In this document: piece after piece, positions 16,878 through 24,768 of the stretch
How positions within the stretch are numbered: the first letter of the stretch is position 1
Layout: each line of letters begins with the position of its first letter
Source: Bacillota bacterium
Lineage (GTDB): Bacteria > Bacillota > Clostridia > Christensenellales > Aristaeellaceae
Direction: 5' to 3'
NCBI GenBank assembly: GCA_023435435.1
Contig: JAEYRW010000102.1
Coordinates: 1 to 36,231 of the forward strand
DNA: 36,231 bases
Notes under the pieces: model-generated
What the model saw: the letters and a program-made list of their open reading frames with translations, nothing else
Database searches by the model: none
What the model was told of the DNA's origin: nothing
Program-made: the position numbers and the translations under genes

Positions 16878-17978
16878 TCAGATCACCCCCGTGGCGAACA
16901 GGACGAGCGTCCCGCCGAAGAGCACGGCGAACGAACCCGCGAGCAGCCCCAATCCCCAGAGAAGCGCGCGCTTTTTGTCGACGGGGAGCTTGCCCACGAT
17001 CTTGCCCGTGCGCCCGTTCATGGCGAAGGTATAGGTCTTGTCCTTCCAGCGCGTGTTGAGCATCCATACGGGAATGAGCACGTTTCTCACGTTGCCCTTC
17101 TCAAGCCGGATGCTCGCGGACTGGTTGACGACGGACGTATAGCCGTTGACGGTGGCCGCGAACGCCTCGCGCACCGATTCCCGGATGCGCTCGTCCGCGC
17201 GGGGCTTGGCGGCGTCGGCGTCCACGTCGTAGCGCTCGGCCTGATAGCCGGGCAGATACGCCGTGGAAAAGCTTTCCTCGTTCTCGTGGTCGAAGGGTTC
17301 GATGGCCTCGGTGAGGTTGTCCTCAAATTTGGTGGAGCCGTCCACGGGCACGTTGGCAAAGCCGATCCGCCCGCCGCGCAGCACCAGGAAGTGGTCGGTG
17401 TCCGTTACCCGGTAGTTGCCCCGGGTATGGACCGACGTGCGCTCCGCCCGGAAGGTCATGTCCGCCTCCGCGTCGCATTCAAAAAGCCAGAACGGCACGT
17501 ACACGCCTGTGATCTTCTCAATGCGGTTTTCCTGCGCGAAAAGCGGCGGTAAAAGCCGTTTCCCGGAGATCAGCTGCTTGTAAGCGTTCTGGGCGTCCTT
17601 CTTTGTCTTTTTAAACGGCAGAACCGCGTCGGGGCGGTAGTCGCCGCTCATCTGTCCGGGCATGATCGACGGATTCCCACAGTAGACGCATTCCGTCGCG
17701 GCGGTGGTCTCGTCCACCACGATTTGCGCGCCGCACGACGGACAGGAATAAGTGCGCAGCTTCTCCTTTTCGTCGCCCGACCACGTTTCCGCGCCGGTCG
17801 TTTCCCAGGCCATTTCGTCTTCCTTGGACGATTGGCCCATGGCTTCGTCCACCTGCCGCATGAGTTCCTCTTCGTACTCGTTGCCGCAGGCGTCGCATTT
17901 CAGCTTGCCGATCTCCCCGTCAAACCTGAGCGGGGCGGAGCAGCACGGGCACTTTGCGCCCATCACATCCTTCGCCAT
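16878..17978 (-). CDS. ydjG: Zinc-ribbon membrane protein (YdjG-like)
   Basis: Membrane protein of 366 aa with cytoplasmic zinc ribbons. The first ribbon has CPCC near residues 10-13 and CDAC near 28-31. The second has CPSC and CVYC around residues 72-98. The middle part (about 120-300) is the conserved YdjG domain (GVYVPFWLFECDAEADMTFR). A hydrophobic C-terminus (LLAGSFAVLFGGTLVLFATG) spans the membrane. The start is at ATG 17978, since upstream codons run into the promoter and a GGGGGTG ribosome site lies just ahead. First gene of the ydjGHI-like operon. Confidence 0.86.
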   Translation of the reverse strand: MAKDVMGAKCPCCSAPLRFDGEIGKLKCDACGNEYEEELMRQVDEAMGQSSKEDEMAWETTGAETWSGDEKEKLRTYSCPSCGAQIVVDETTAATECVYCGNPSIMPGQMSGDYRPDAVLPFKKTKKDAQNAYKQLISGKRLLPPLFAQENRIEKITGVYVPFWLFECDAEADMTFRAERTSVHTRGNYRVTDTDHFLVLRGGRIGFANVPVDGSTKFEDNLTEAIEPFDHENEESFSTAYLPGYQAERYDVDADAAKPRADERIRESVREAFAATVNGYTSVVNQSASIRLEKGNVRNVLIPVWMLNTRWKDKTYTFAMNGRTGKIVGKLPVDKKRALLWGLGLLAGSFAVLFGGTLVLFATGVI

Positions 17979-18001
17979 TGGTACACCCCCTCGTTGAAAA
18001 C

Positions 18002-18030
18002 AGTATAATGGAAGAAACCGGAAAATACAA
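18002..18030 (-). promoter_or_regulatory. Sigma-A promoter of the ydjGHI-like operon
   Basis: Minus-strand TTGTAT (18025-18030) and TATACT (18002-18007) with a 17 bp spacer, 24 nt before the ydjG-like start. Confidence 0.75.
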
Positions 18031-18059
18031 GCGGGTTCTAACATTCATCGCATTCGCGG

Positions 18060-18088
18060 TTGATTCCGGGCCCGCACGGCGTTATAAT
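18060..18088 (+). promoter_or_regulatory. Sigma-A promoter of fabH operon
   Basis: TTGATT (18060-18065), a 17 bp spacer and a perfect TATAAT (18083-18088), 33 nt before fabH. It is divergent from the ydjGHI promoter. Confidence 0.82.
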
Positions 18089-18120
18089 ATGTTTATTACC
18101 CGTTTTGGAAAGGAAAGAAC

Positions 18121-19095
18121 ATGACGATCAAATCAAATTACGCGGTGACGGCCATCGGCGCGTACACGCCCGCCCGCAAGCTTTCCAATTTCGACCTCGA
18201 GAAAATGGTCGATACAAACGACGAGTGGATCGTGAAGCGCACCGGCATCCGGGAACGGTTTCTGGCCGCCGAGGACGAGTTTGCCAGCGATCTGGCGGTG
18301 AAGGCCGTCGAGGACATGGTTTCCGCGGGGGGCAGCGTCGAGGACGTCGATCTCGTCATCGCCACCTGTCTCGCCCCCGATCACCTGACCCCTTCCGTTG
18401 CGGCGCTGGTGGCCGGGAAGTTCGGTCTCCGGACGGCGGGCACGTGGGACCTCCACGCGGCTTGCTCGGGCTTTGTCTACGCGCTGACCACGGCCGCTTC
18501 GCTGCTGGCCACGGGCCAGGCGAAAAAGATATTGCTCATTTCCGCGGAGACATTGAGCAAGGTCGTCGATTACACCGACCGGGGCACCTGCATCCTCTTC
18601 GGCGACGCGGCGGTGGCCATGACCGTCGAGCCCGGAGAGAAGGAAAAGACACTGTTTTCCATCAGCGGCACCGACGGCGACATGGCCGACAAGGTGTACT
18701 TGAATCTGCTTTCCCCGCAAATCAACGGCACGTCCGCCGAGCGGCAGCGCGTCATCGTCCAGAACGGGCAGGCGCTCTATACCTACGTCATGAAGACCAT
18801 CTCCGACCACGCGGCGCGGCTGCTGAACGAGGCGGGCATCGCCCCGGCGGACATCGACTGGTTCGTGCCCCACAGCGCCAACCTTCGGATGATCGACGCC
18901 CTGCGCGAGCGGATCGGCGTTCCCCGGGAGAAGGTTTTGACCAGCGTGGAGAGCTACGGAAACACCTCGTCCGCCTCCATCCCGCTGGCCCTCTTTCTCG
19001 CCCACAAAGAAGGCAGGCTGAAGCGCGGGGACAGGATTCTCCTCTACGGCTTCGGCGGCGGACTCACCCACGCGGGGGCGGTTCTGGAATGGTGA
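18121..19095 (+). CDS. fabH: 3-oxoacyl-ACP synthase III (FabH)
   Basis: Condenses an acyl-CoA starter with malonyl-ACP to open fatty-acid chains in the cytoplasm (324 aa, normal length). The Cys-His-Asn triad is complete: Cys115 in HAACSGF, His251 in VPHSANLRMID and Asn281 in YGNTSSASIP. The N-terminal TNDEWIVKRTGIRER segment is typical of the family. AAAGGAAAG precedes the ATG and a near-consensus promoter drives it. It is not in a fab cluster; it is followed by overlapping Nudix and GNAT genes. It may therefore serve a special acyl product rather than bulk lipid synthesis; that point is inference. Confidence 0.92.
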   Translation: MTIKSNYAVTAIGAYTPARKLSNFDLEKMVDTNDEWIVKRTGIRERFLAAEDEFASDLAVKAVEDMVSAGGSVEDVDLVIATCLAPDHLTPSVAALVAGKFGLRTAGTWDLHAACSGFVYALTTAASLLATGQAKKILLISAETLSKVVDYTDRGTCILFGDAAVAMTVEPGEKEKTLFSISGTDGDMADKVYLNLLSPQINGTSAERQRVIVQNGQALYTYVMKTISDHAARLLNEAGIAPADIDWFVPHSANLRMIDALRERIGVPREKVLTSVESYGNTSSASIPLALFLAHKEGRLKRGDRILLYGFGGGLTHAGAVLEW

Positions 19096-19616
19096 CGGAA
19101 AGCTGGGACGTGTACGACCGGGCGGGAAACAAGACCGGCCAGACGAGGGGCCGGGACGAAAAATTCCGCCCGGACGAATACGGCCTGTGCGCGTCCTTGT
19201 GGATCGCGCGGCCTGACGGAAAGCTGCTCATCCAGAAGCGGGCGCCGCAAAAAAAGTACGCGCCGGGCAAGTGGTCCATCACCGGCGGCGTGGTGCGCGC
19301 GGGGGAGACCAGCGCCCAGGGCTGTCTGCGCGAGGTGGCGGAGGAGATCGGACTGGAGCTTAATCCGGAAGACATCGAGTTTCTCAACCGCAGCTTCGGG
19401 GAACACGTCATATTCGACGACTACGCCGCCGCGTGCGATCTGCCCTTATCCGCGTTTACATTGCAGACCGAGGAGGTCAGCGAAATCCGTTGGGCGGGCA
19501 TTCCGGAAATTCGGGCGATGTTTGAAGCCGGGGAATTTCTGTTCGACGACATGTCTGAAATGGACATGCTGGCCGCGTACATGAAGAAGCGGGGATTTGG
19601 CGATGGGAAAGCCTGA
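19089..19616 (+). CDS. Nudix hydrolase
   Basis: Hydrolase of nucleoside-diphosphate-linked compounds (175 aa). The full Nudix box (G-x5-E-x7-REVxEExGL) covers residues 67-89, with REVAEEIGL at 81-89. The N-terminal segment (WDVYDRAGNKTGQTRGRDE) resembles the isopentenyl-diphosphate-isomerase-like/YfcD branch, but the substrate is not deducible. The ATG overlaps the end of fabH by 7 nt in another frame, so it is coupled to fabH. The next gene starts directly after its stop. Confidence 0.88.
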   Translation: MVTESWDVYDRAGNKTGQTRGRDEKFRPDEYGLCASLWIARPDGKLLIQKRAPQKKYAPGKWSITGGVVRAGETSAQGCLREVAEEIGLELNPEDIEFLNRSFGEHVIFDDYAAACDLPLSAFTLQTEEVSEIRWAGIPEIRAMFEAGEFLFDDMSEMDMLAAYMKKRGFGDGKA

Positions 19617-19617
19617 A

Positions 19618-20124
19618 ATGGAAACAACGTTCCGGCGCGCGGAGGAGGGGGACATCGGGCTGATCCTCCAGTTCATCCGCGGACTGGCCGAATATGAAAA
19701 AATGCTCGATCAGGTGGTCGCGACGGAGGAAATCCTCCGGGACTGGCTGTTCGCGCAAAAAAGGGCCGAGGTCATCTTCGCCGTGGCGGACGGGCGGGAG
19801 GTGGGCTTCGCACTGTTCTTCCACAATTTTTCCACGTTCCTGGGCCGGGCGGGCATTTACCTCGAGGATCTGTACGTCCTGCCCGCGTGCCGGGGCCGGG
19901 GCTACGGCAAGGCGATCCTCAGGGAGCTCGCCCACATCGCGGTGGAGCGGGGCTGCGGCCGGCTCGAGTGGGCGTGCCTCGACTGGAACCGGCCGAGCAT
20001 TGATTTTTATCTGTCCCTGGGTGCGAAGCCCCTGGACGATTGGACGGTTTACAGGCTCTCGGGCGACGCCATGGAAAAGCTGGCCGAGGCGCAGCGGGCC
20101 GTCAGCGGTGCAGGTCTTCCTTGA
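19618..20124 (+). CDS. GNAT-family N-acetyltransferase
   Basis: Acetyl-CoA-dependent N-acetyltransferase (168 aa from this start). Conserved parts are FRRAEEGDIGLILQFIRGLA, YLEDLYVLPACRGRGYGKAI (acetyl-CoA loop, Q/RxxGxG/A pattern) and DWNRPSIDFYLSLGA. It resembles the spermidine/diamine acetyltransferase-like branch. The start is uncertain: ATG 19618 gives the usual METTFRRAE beginning, while ATG 19603 or TTG 19597 would add a few residues. The 3' end overlaps convergent tagD by 23 bp. Third gene of the fabH operon. Substrate unknown. Confidence 0.86.
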   Translation: METTFRRAEEGDIGLILQFIRGLAEYEKMLDQVVATEEILRDWLFAQKRAEVIFAVADGREVGFALFFHNFSTFLGRAGIYLEDLYVLPACRGRGYGKAILRELAHIAVERGCGRLEWACLDWNRPSIDFYLSLGAKPLDDWTVYRLSGDAMEKLAEAQRAVSGAGLP

Positions 20125-20494
20125 TCTGCGTGGTGGAAATTTCAGGCGTGCGGGGGAGATAGACCACCTCGACGCCTTCTTTTTCGAGAAAATCAAATTT
20201 TCCCGTCCAGTCGTCGCCCATGACGAACATGTCGATGTGCAGTTCGTGGGCGTCCTCGCGCTTCTGCGCCCAGGTTTCCTCCGGGATTACCAGATCCACA
20301 TAACGGATGGCCTCGAGCATGCGCTTGCGCTGCTCGTAAGAGAAGTAGGTGCGCTTTCCCTTTTCCTTCTCGTTGAACTCGTCCGTGGAGAGCGCGACGA
20401 CCAGATAATCCCCCAGCTCCTTTGCCCGGCGCAGGAGATTGATGTGCCCGTAGTGAAGCAGGTCGAACGTCCCGTAAGTGATGACGCGCCGCAT
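20102..20494 (-). CDS. tagD: Glycerol-3-phosphate cytidylyltransferase TagD
   Basis: Makes CDP-glycerol from CTP and sn-glycerol-3-phosphate for teichoic-acid-type polymers (130 aa, the usual length). The nucleotidyltransferase motif HYGH is at residues 14-17 after TYGTFDLL, and the second signature appears as RTPEISTTQIK near 115-125. ATG 20494 has GGAGG 7 nt upstream and its own promoter. It stands alone rather than in a tag cluster. This gene supports a Gram-positive host. Related cytidylyltransferases acting on other phosphates are a remote alternative. Confidence 0.93.
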   Translation of the reverse strand: MRRVITYGTFDLLHYGHINLLRRAKELGDYLVVALSTDEFNEKEKGKRTYFSYEQRKRMLEAIRYVDLVIPEETWAQKREDAHELHIDMFVMGDDWTGKFDFLEKEGVEVVYLPRTPEISTTQIKEDLHR

Positions 20495-20518
20495 ATTGCC
20501 ACCTCCAATATGCTCCCC

Positions 20519-20547
20519 ATTATACCAACGAAACGGCGGGTTGTAAA
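20519..20547 (-). promoter_or_regulatory. Sigma-A promoter of tagD
   Basis: Minus-strand TTTACA (20542-20547), 17 bp, TATAAT (20519-20524), with TG at the extended -10 position, 24 nt before the start. Confidence 0.75.
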
Positions 20548-20550
20548 CGG

Positions 20551-20576
20551 AAAGACGGAGCCCGTGCCCCGTCTTT
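20551..20576 (-). terminator. Probable terminator of the Cys-rich gene
   Basis: AAAGACGG (20551-20558) pairs with CCGTCTTT (20569-20576), just past the stop at 20585. The T-run is only that inside the stem arm, so it may be leaky. Confidence 0.5.
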
Positions 20577-20584
20577 TCGTTTTG

Positions 20585-20803
20585 TCAACCCTTGATGTAT
20601 TTGGCGCTGAACGCCGCGGAAATTTCCGCGATCTCCTTCTCGCCGTCGATGTACGGCCGGTACATCTCGAACGCATCGCCCGCGCCGAACACCCCGCAGC
20701 CCGAGCAGTTTTCGCAGCCGCCCCCCGCGCAGGAGGTCAGCGCGTCCAAAATCAGCGCCTCGCGCTCCTCGCGCGTGGTGTCCTTGATGAGGATACTCTT
20801 CAT
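20585..20803 (-). CDS. Small Cys-rich protein of unknown function
   Basis: A 72 aa protein not assigned to a family. After a charged N-terminal helix (MKSILIKDTTREEREALILDA) comes a glycine-rich Cys cluster, C-x4-C-x2-C-x2-C at about residues 25-36, which could bind iron-sulfur or zinc. The C-terminal half (AFEMYRPYIDGEKEIAEISA) looks helical. It is probably a real gene, because TGGAGG precedes the ATG and a TTGAGC-16-TATATT promoter is present. It stands alone between tagD and the sulfatase cluster. Confidence 0.75.
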   Translation of the reverse strand: MKSILIKDTTREEREALILDALTSCAGGGCENCSGCGVFGAGDAFEMYRPYIDGEKEIAEISAAFSAKYIKG

Positions 20804-20832
20804 GGAAAAGCCTCCAGACAGTTGATAAGGCT

Positions 20833-20860
20833 AATATAACCGTATCCGGCGCCCGCTCAA
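20833..20860 (-). promoter_or_regulatory. Promoter of the small Cys-rich gene
   Basis: Minus-strand TTGAGC (20855-20860), 16 bp, TATATT (20833-20838), 30 nt before the start. Confidence 0.6.
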
Positions 20861-20885
20861 ACCCCCCGGAAGCCAAAGATTTCTG

Positions 20886-22076
20886 TTACAGTCCAAACAG
20901 CGCCCGCGCGTTCTCGGAGAAGACGCGCCGCGCCAGCGTTTCCGCGTACCCCACCGAAAACGCGCCGTCGTCCACCATCGTGGAAAGCGCGATGCCCAGG
21001 GCGTGCTCCATGGCCCGCAGCGCGCCCAGGGAGTCCTCGCTCATCCACGCGTCGCAGCCCCAGGTGAGCTTTGTCGCGCCGCTCACCTCCAGCGCGGAGA
21101 TGAGGAAGTCCGCCGCCTTGCGCGTGGAAAGATAGGGAATCCAAACGGTGTCCGACCACACGTTTTTCAGGTTGTGCAGAAGCGCCAGCGTGTCGTCCAG
21201 CCACGGAAAGCCCCCGTGCAGAAGATGAAATTTCGTCTGCGGGAATTCCTCGATGAGGGGGGCGAGCAGAATCGGGTTCGTGCCCACCAGAGCGCCCATG
21301 CCCGTGTGAATCTGCACCGGCATGCCCAGCTCGCCCGCCGCCCGGCAGACGCCGCGCATGACGAGGTTCCCGAACGCCGTCACCTCCCGTGGGGTGGCGG
21401 CCGGGTTGTCGAGCGCCCGCGCGGCGGCGGCCTCGTCGAGGAGGCTGAAGTTGAGGGGCCGCTCGTAGGCGATGGCGACCTTCACGGCCACACAGCCCGC
21501 GGCCTTTTTCCGGGCGATGGCGCGGGCCATTTCGTCCAGATAGTCCGCCACCGTCGCGATGTTCCGATTTTCGAACGTCGAGCGTGCGAGAAAGCCGTTG
21601 GGGTCGGGCTTGTCCGCCAGGTAGCCGGAAAAGTAGCTGTCGCAGCGGAAGCTGGGGTAGAAGAGCCCCGGGTGATGAAGGTCGCTGCCCGGGTCCGGCT
21701 GGCGTTCGTTGACGATCTTCTCGAACCGGCAAACGTCCGTGAGGATTCCCAGATGGTGCGCCCTGTCCGCATAGGCCGCGCGCACGCGCTGGTCGAGTTC
21801 CGGGAAGTTCTCCGCGGTTACCGGAATCCCGTAGAGCTCTTCCAGGGCGCGAAACAGCCAACGGAAGTAGGTGTTGCACAGGTTTTCGTCGATGTAGCGG
21901 GAAACGGCGGCCCCGTCCGCCGGGTTCGGCGCGGGGCTCATCCAGGCGGCGTAGGAATTGTCGAGCAGCTTTTGAAGGCCGACGCCTTCGTACATCCCGT
22001 CCGGCAGGTGGTGACAGTGCGTGTTGACGATGGGCATGCGCCGCATCTTGTCCGAAAGAAATTCGCGCGCGTTCAC
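20886..22076 (-). CDS. Amidohydrolase-superfamily protein in sulfatase operon
   Basis: Metal-dependent TIM-barrel hydrolase or isomerase (396 aa). The first metal motif is IVNTHCHHLP (HxH) near residue 20. A Lys in VAVKVAIAYERP, a His in PVQIHTGMG, FHLLHGGFPW and an Asp in TWGCDAWMSED complete the expected ligands. It resembles the amidohydrolase_2 and uronate-isomerase-like group. GTG 22076 is used because AAGGGGAAGG lies just before it and one nt separates it from the stop of the maturase gene; residues upstream are not family-like. Last gene of the sulfatase operon; no terminator was seen. It may process the desulfated product (inference). Confidence 0.82.
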   Translation of the reverse strand: MNAREFLSDKMRRMPIVNTHCHHLPDGMYEGVGLQKLLDNSYAAWMSPAPNPADGAAVSRYIDENLCNTYFRWLFRALEELYGIPVTAENFPELDQRVRAAYADRAHHLGILTDVCRFEKIVNERQPDPGSDLHHPGLFYPSFRCDSYFSGYLADKPDPNGFLARSTFENRNIATVADYLDEMARAIARKKAAGCVAVKVAIAYERPLNFSLLDEAAAARALDNPAATPREVTAFGNLVMRGVCRAAGELGMPVQIHTGMGALVGTNPILLAPLIEEFPQTKFHLLHGGFPWLDDTLALLHNLKNVWSDTVWIPYLSTRKAADFLISALEVSGATKLTWGCDAWMSEDSLGALRAMEHALGIALSTMVDDGAFSVGYAETLARRVFSENARALFGL

Positions 22077-22077
22077 G

Positions 22078-23211
22078 TTACCTTCCCCTTTCCATGTCCC
22101 CCCGCGCCATGAGCGCCCGCGCGACGGTCGTGAGCCCCGGCAGCGCGTGGGCGAAAAACAGTTTGTACGACGCGCAGAAATAGGTCGTACCAAGGCCCGT
22201 CCCCGTCTCCCGGTGCCGCCGGCAGCCGCCCCGGCAGATGTTCAGATATTGGCACGCCTCGCAGGCGGGATCGAGGGGCACGGACGCCTCGATGAACCCG
22301 ATCTCCGCGCGTTTTTGGTCGATTTCGGGGAAATCCGTCTCGTTGAGGTTTCCCAGCCGCATCTCGTCCAGCACGTAAAAGTCGCAGGGATAAACCGCCC
22401 CGTCCGCTTCCACCACGTACTGCATGCCGCACACGCCGCGCAGGTTGCAGGATTCGGGCGGATAGCCCATGAGCATCTGCACATAGTTGTCAAAGTCGCG
22501 GATGGAGGGCACGCTTCCCGCCTGAATGTCCGCGTACCACAAATCGAACAGCTCGCACAAAAACTGTCCGTACGCCTCCGGGGTGAGGGAATAGTCGTGC
22601 CCGCCGAAGGACTCGCCCAAAGGATCCAGGCAAGGGATGAACTGCAAATACCCGAAGCCGCGTTTTTTAAAGAATTTGTATGCCGCGCGGACGCGCCGCG
22701 CCAGAGGGAGCGTCACCACCGTCAGGATGTTGTAGTCGACCCCATGCCTGTCAAAAAGGTCCGCGGTCTCCATGACGGCGGAAAACGTGGGCGCGCCCTT
22801 CGCGTCCACGCGGTTCCGGTCGTGGACGTCCATGATGCCGTCCAGGGAGAGCCCCACCAGGAATTTGTTTTCGCGGAAAAAGTCCGCCCATTCGGCCGTC
22901 AGGTGAAAGCCGTTTGTCTGGATGGCGTTGTGAATGGTCAGCCGCTTTTTGTTGTGCGCTTTTTGAATTTCCACCGAGCGCCTGAAAAAGTCCAGCCCCG
23001 CCAGCGTGGGCTCCCCGCCCTGATAGGCGATTGTGATCTCGCGCTCGGAGGCGGCGAGGGCCTTTTTCAGCACGTTTTCGAGGGTCGCCTCGGTCATGAT
23101 GCCGTAAGAGGAAACCGCCCGGTTTTCCGCCACGTCGTGATAGAAGCAGTAGCGGCACCTCAGGTTGCAGAGCCCCGACGCGGGCTTGATGAGCAGGCTC
23201 AGGGGCGGCAT
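22078..23211 (-). CDS. Anaerobic sulfatase-maturating radical SAM enzyme (anSME)
   Basis: Converts the active-site Cys of a sulfatase to formylglycine in the cytoplasm (377 aa). The radical SAM cluster CNLRCRYC is at Cys15, Cys19 and Cys22. AYQGGEPTLAG is the SAM-binding GGEP motif. The C-terminal SPASM region carries VCGMQYVVEADGAVYPCDFY, with the Asp after Cys in the position of the catalytic base, and CEACQYLNICRGGC, ligands for two auxiliary 4Fe-4S clusters. It lies 15 nt behind the sulfatase it presumably activates. The enzyme is oxygen-sensitive, which supports an anaerobic host. Confidence 0.91.
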   Translation of the reverse strand: MPPLSLLIKPASGLCNLRCRYCFYHDVAENRAVSSYGIMTEATLENVLKKALAASEREITIAYQGGEPTLAGLDFFRRSVEIQKAHNKKRLTIHNAIQTNGFHLTAEWADFFRENKFLVGLSLDGIMDVHDRNRVDAKGAPTFSAVMETADLFDRHGVDYNILTVVTLPLARRVRAAYKFFKKRGFGYLQFIPCLDPLGESFGGHDYSLTPEAYGQFLCELFDLWYADIQAGSVPSIRDFDNYVQMLMGYPPESCNLRGVCGMQYVVEADGAVYPCDFYVLDEMRLGNLNETDFPEIDQKRAEIGFIEASVPLDPACEACQYLNICRGGCRRHRETGTGLGTTYFCASYKLFFAHALPGLTTVARALMARGDMERGR

Positions 23212-23226
23212 TTCACAAATCCTCCG

Positions 23227-24687
23227 TCACATGTTTTTCTCGGGCGGGTAGCGCCGGAGCATTTCTTCTGCGCCCTCGGCGCGCCCGGTTTCCCGCAGCC
23301 GCTGGGCGTAGTGGAGCACGTGGCCCCGGCTGTGGAGAGGCCCGCCCTCGCGCAGCACGGTCTCCATGGGATCGACGCCGTCCGGGACGCCCGCCATCAT
23401 CTCCGCGTGCCAGTCAAGGAGGATGCGCGCACACAGGCCCGCGATTTCGGGATGATCCTCGATGACGTCGTACTTCTCGTGGGGGTCGTCCTTGAGGTTG
23501 AAGAGCATCTCTTCGTCGAACAGGTGGAGCCCGCCGTGATAGGTGCGCATGTAAAGCCAGTCGCCCATGCGCACGGAACGCTGGCAGACGTGGGCCATCT
23601 GGGAGAGGACGAGAAAATCCCGGCCGCAGTCCTTGCCGGTCAGGAGCGCGGGCGCGTAGCTCTTGCCGTCCCAGTGTGCGCCGGGGGCGACGGAAAGAAG
23701 CTCCGCGAGCGTGGGCAGAAGGTCAATCTGGTAGTGAAGACCGGAAATCTCCCGGGGCGCCACGCCCGGCCACTTGATGATCATGGGGATGCGGGTGGTC
23801 TGCTCGTCCGCCAGCGCGTGCTCGGCGTACAGTCCCAGTTCGCCCAGGTCTTCGCCGTGGTCGGATGTGATCATGATGGCGGTGTCGTCGTAGACGCCCT
23901 TTTCCTTGAGCATCGAGAGGATTTCTCCGATGGCGGTGTCGAGATAGGCGATGCCGCAGTCGTAGCCGTCAAACAGTCTGCGCAGCTCATCCTTTTTCTT
24001 GAGTTCGCCCGGGTGGCGGGGATAAGCGGGATTCTGCTTGCTGTCATACATGCCGATTTCGCGCACGGAGTGCGGCCCGACGTGATTGAGATGCTTTTCG
24101 AAGGTCGCGTCGTCGATCCAGTCCGGATACGGCTCATTTTCAAAGGGGTTTCCGAATTCGGCGGGGGCGCGGTAGGGGGTGTGGGCGTCCCAGAGGTTCA
24201 CGTGGAGCATCCATCCGTCCTGCGAACCGTTGCGCCTGAGCCAGTCGCGCACCACGGGCATGACTTCCTCGGCGGATTCCATGCCGCCCTTGCCGGTGTT
24301 GTACATTTCGTTGAGCCCCGAAAGGAACCAAAGGGAGGTGTGCCGCTCGGCAAAGGGGGTGATGGACGCGGTGTGGAAGCCGGCCTTGCGGAAGGTCATA
24401 AAAAGGCTGTCGGACAGAACCGGGTCGCGGAAATCGCGCGGGCGCCCGGTGAGCTTCAGATCGCCCGCCGTGCCGCCGTGCCCCACCGCGCCGTTTTTGA
24501 TGCCGAACATGCCGGTGGTGAGCGCGGCGCGGGAGGGCAGGCAGGGCGCGTCCGAACAGTGATAGTGGTTGAAGCGCGCGCCCTCCCGCGCGACGGAATC
24601 GATGTTGGGCGATGTATTGCGGGGATAGCCGTAGCAGCCCAGGTGGTCGGGCCGGAGGGTGTCGAGGTCGAGAATCAAAACGCGCAT
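23227..24687 (-). CDS. Cys-type sulfatase
   Basis: Type I sulfatase, hydrolysing a sulfate ester (486 aa). The modification motif C-L-P-S-R at residues 49-53 (APCLPSRAALTTG) is of the Cys type matured by anSME, whose gene follows directly. Metal ligands are visible in LDLDTLRPDHLG and in ITSDHGEDLGE. There is no signal peptide, so the enzyme is probably cytoplasmic, unlike most polysaccharide sulfatases, and would act on an imported small sulfated compound. GGGAGG precedes the ATG. Phosphonate monoester hydrolases share this fold and motif, so that activity is an alternative. Confidence 0.88.
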   Translation of the reverse strand: MRVLILDLDTLRPDHLGCYGYPRNTSPNIDSVAREGARFNHYHCSDAPCLPSRAALTTGMFGIKNGAVGHGGTAGDLKLTGRPRDFRDPVLSDSLFMTFRKAGFHTASITPFAERHTSLWFLSGLNEMYNTGKGGMESAEEVMPVVRDWLRRNGSQDGWMLHVNLWDAHTPYRAPAEFGNPFENEPYPDWIDDATFEKHLNHVGPHSVREIGMYDSKQNPAYPRHPGELKKKDELRRLFDGYDCGIAYLDTAIGEILSMLKEKGVYDDTAIMITSDHGEDLGELGLYAEHALADEQTTRIPMIIKWPGVAPREISGLHYQIDLLPTLAELLSVAPGAHWDGKSYAPALLTGKDCGRDFLVLSQMAHVCQRSVRMGDWLYMRTYHGGLHLFDEEMLFNLKDDPHEKYDVIEDHPEIAGLCARILLDWHAEMMAGVPDGVDPMETVLREGGPLHSRGHVLHYAQRLRETGRAEGAEEMLRRYPPEKNM

Positions 24688-24717
24688 GAATAGGCCTCCC
24701 TTGGTCTTGGTGGTTTC

Positions 24718-24726
24718 ATTATAGCA
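24718..24726 (-). promoter_or_regulatory. Extended -10 promoter of the sulfatase operon
   Basis: Minus-strand TGCTATAAT contains a perfect TATAAT at 24718-24723, about 30 nt upstream of the sulfatase start and just past the end of the regulator gene. No good -35 is seen, which fits an activator-dependent promoter. Confidence 0.6.
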
Positions 24727-24768
24727 TACAAGGCCGGGCTTTCGCGTGGATTCGGCGAAAAAAGGGGG

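Noticed and set aside
18060..19616. One long plus frame running through fabH into the Nudix gene
   Set aside because: Over fabH it is an out-of-frame reading; only the part from 19089 encodes the Nudix protein.
20857..21879. Minus-strand Arg/Gly-rich open frame within the amidohydrolase gene
   Set aside because: Another frame of the same strand holds the metal-binding motifs, so this is a shadow.
22021..24693. Open frame of 890 codons on the plus strand opposite anSME and sulfatase
   Set aside because: It mirrors the codon bias of the real minus-strand genes and shows no domain or ribosome site.
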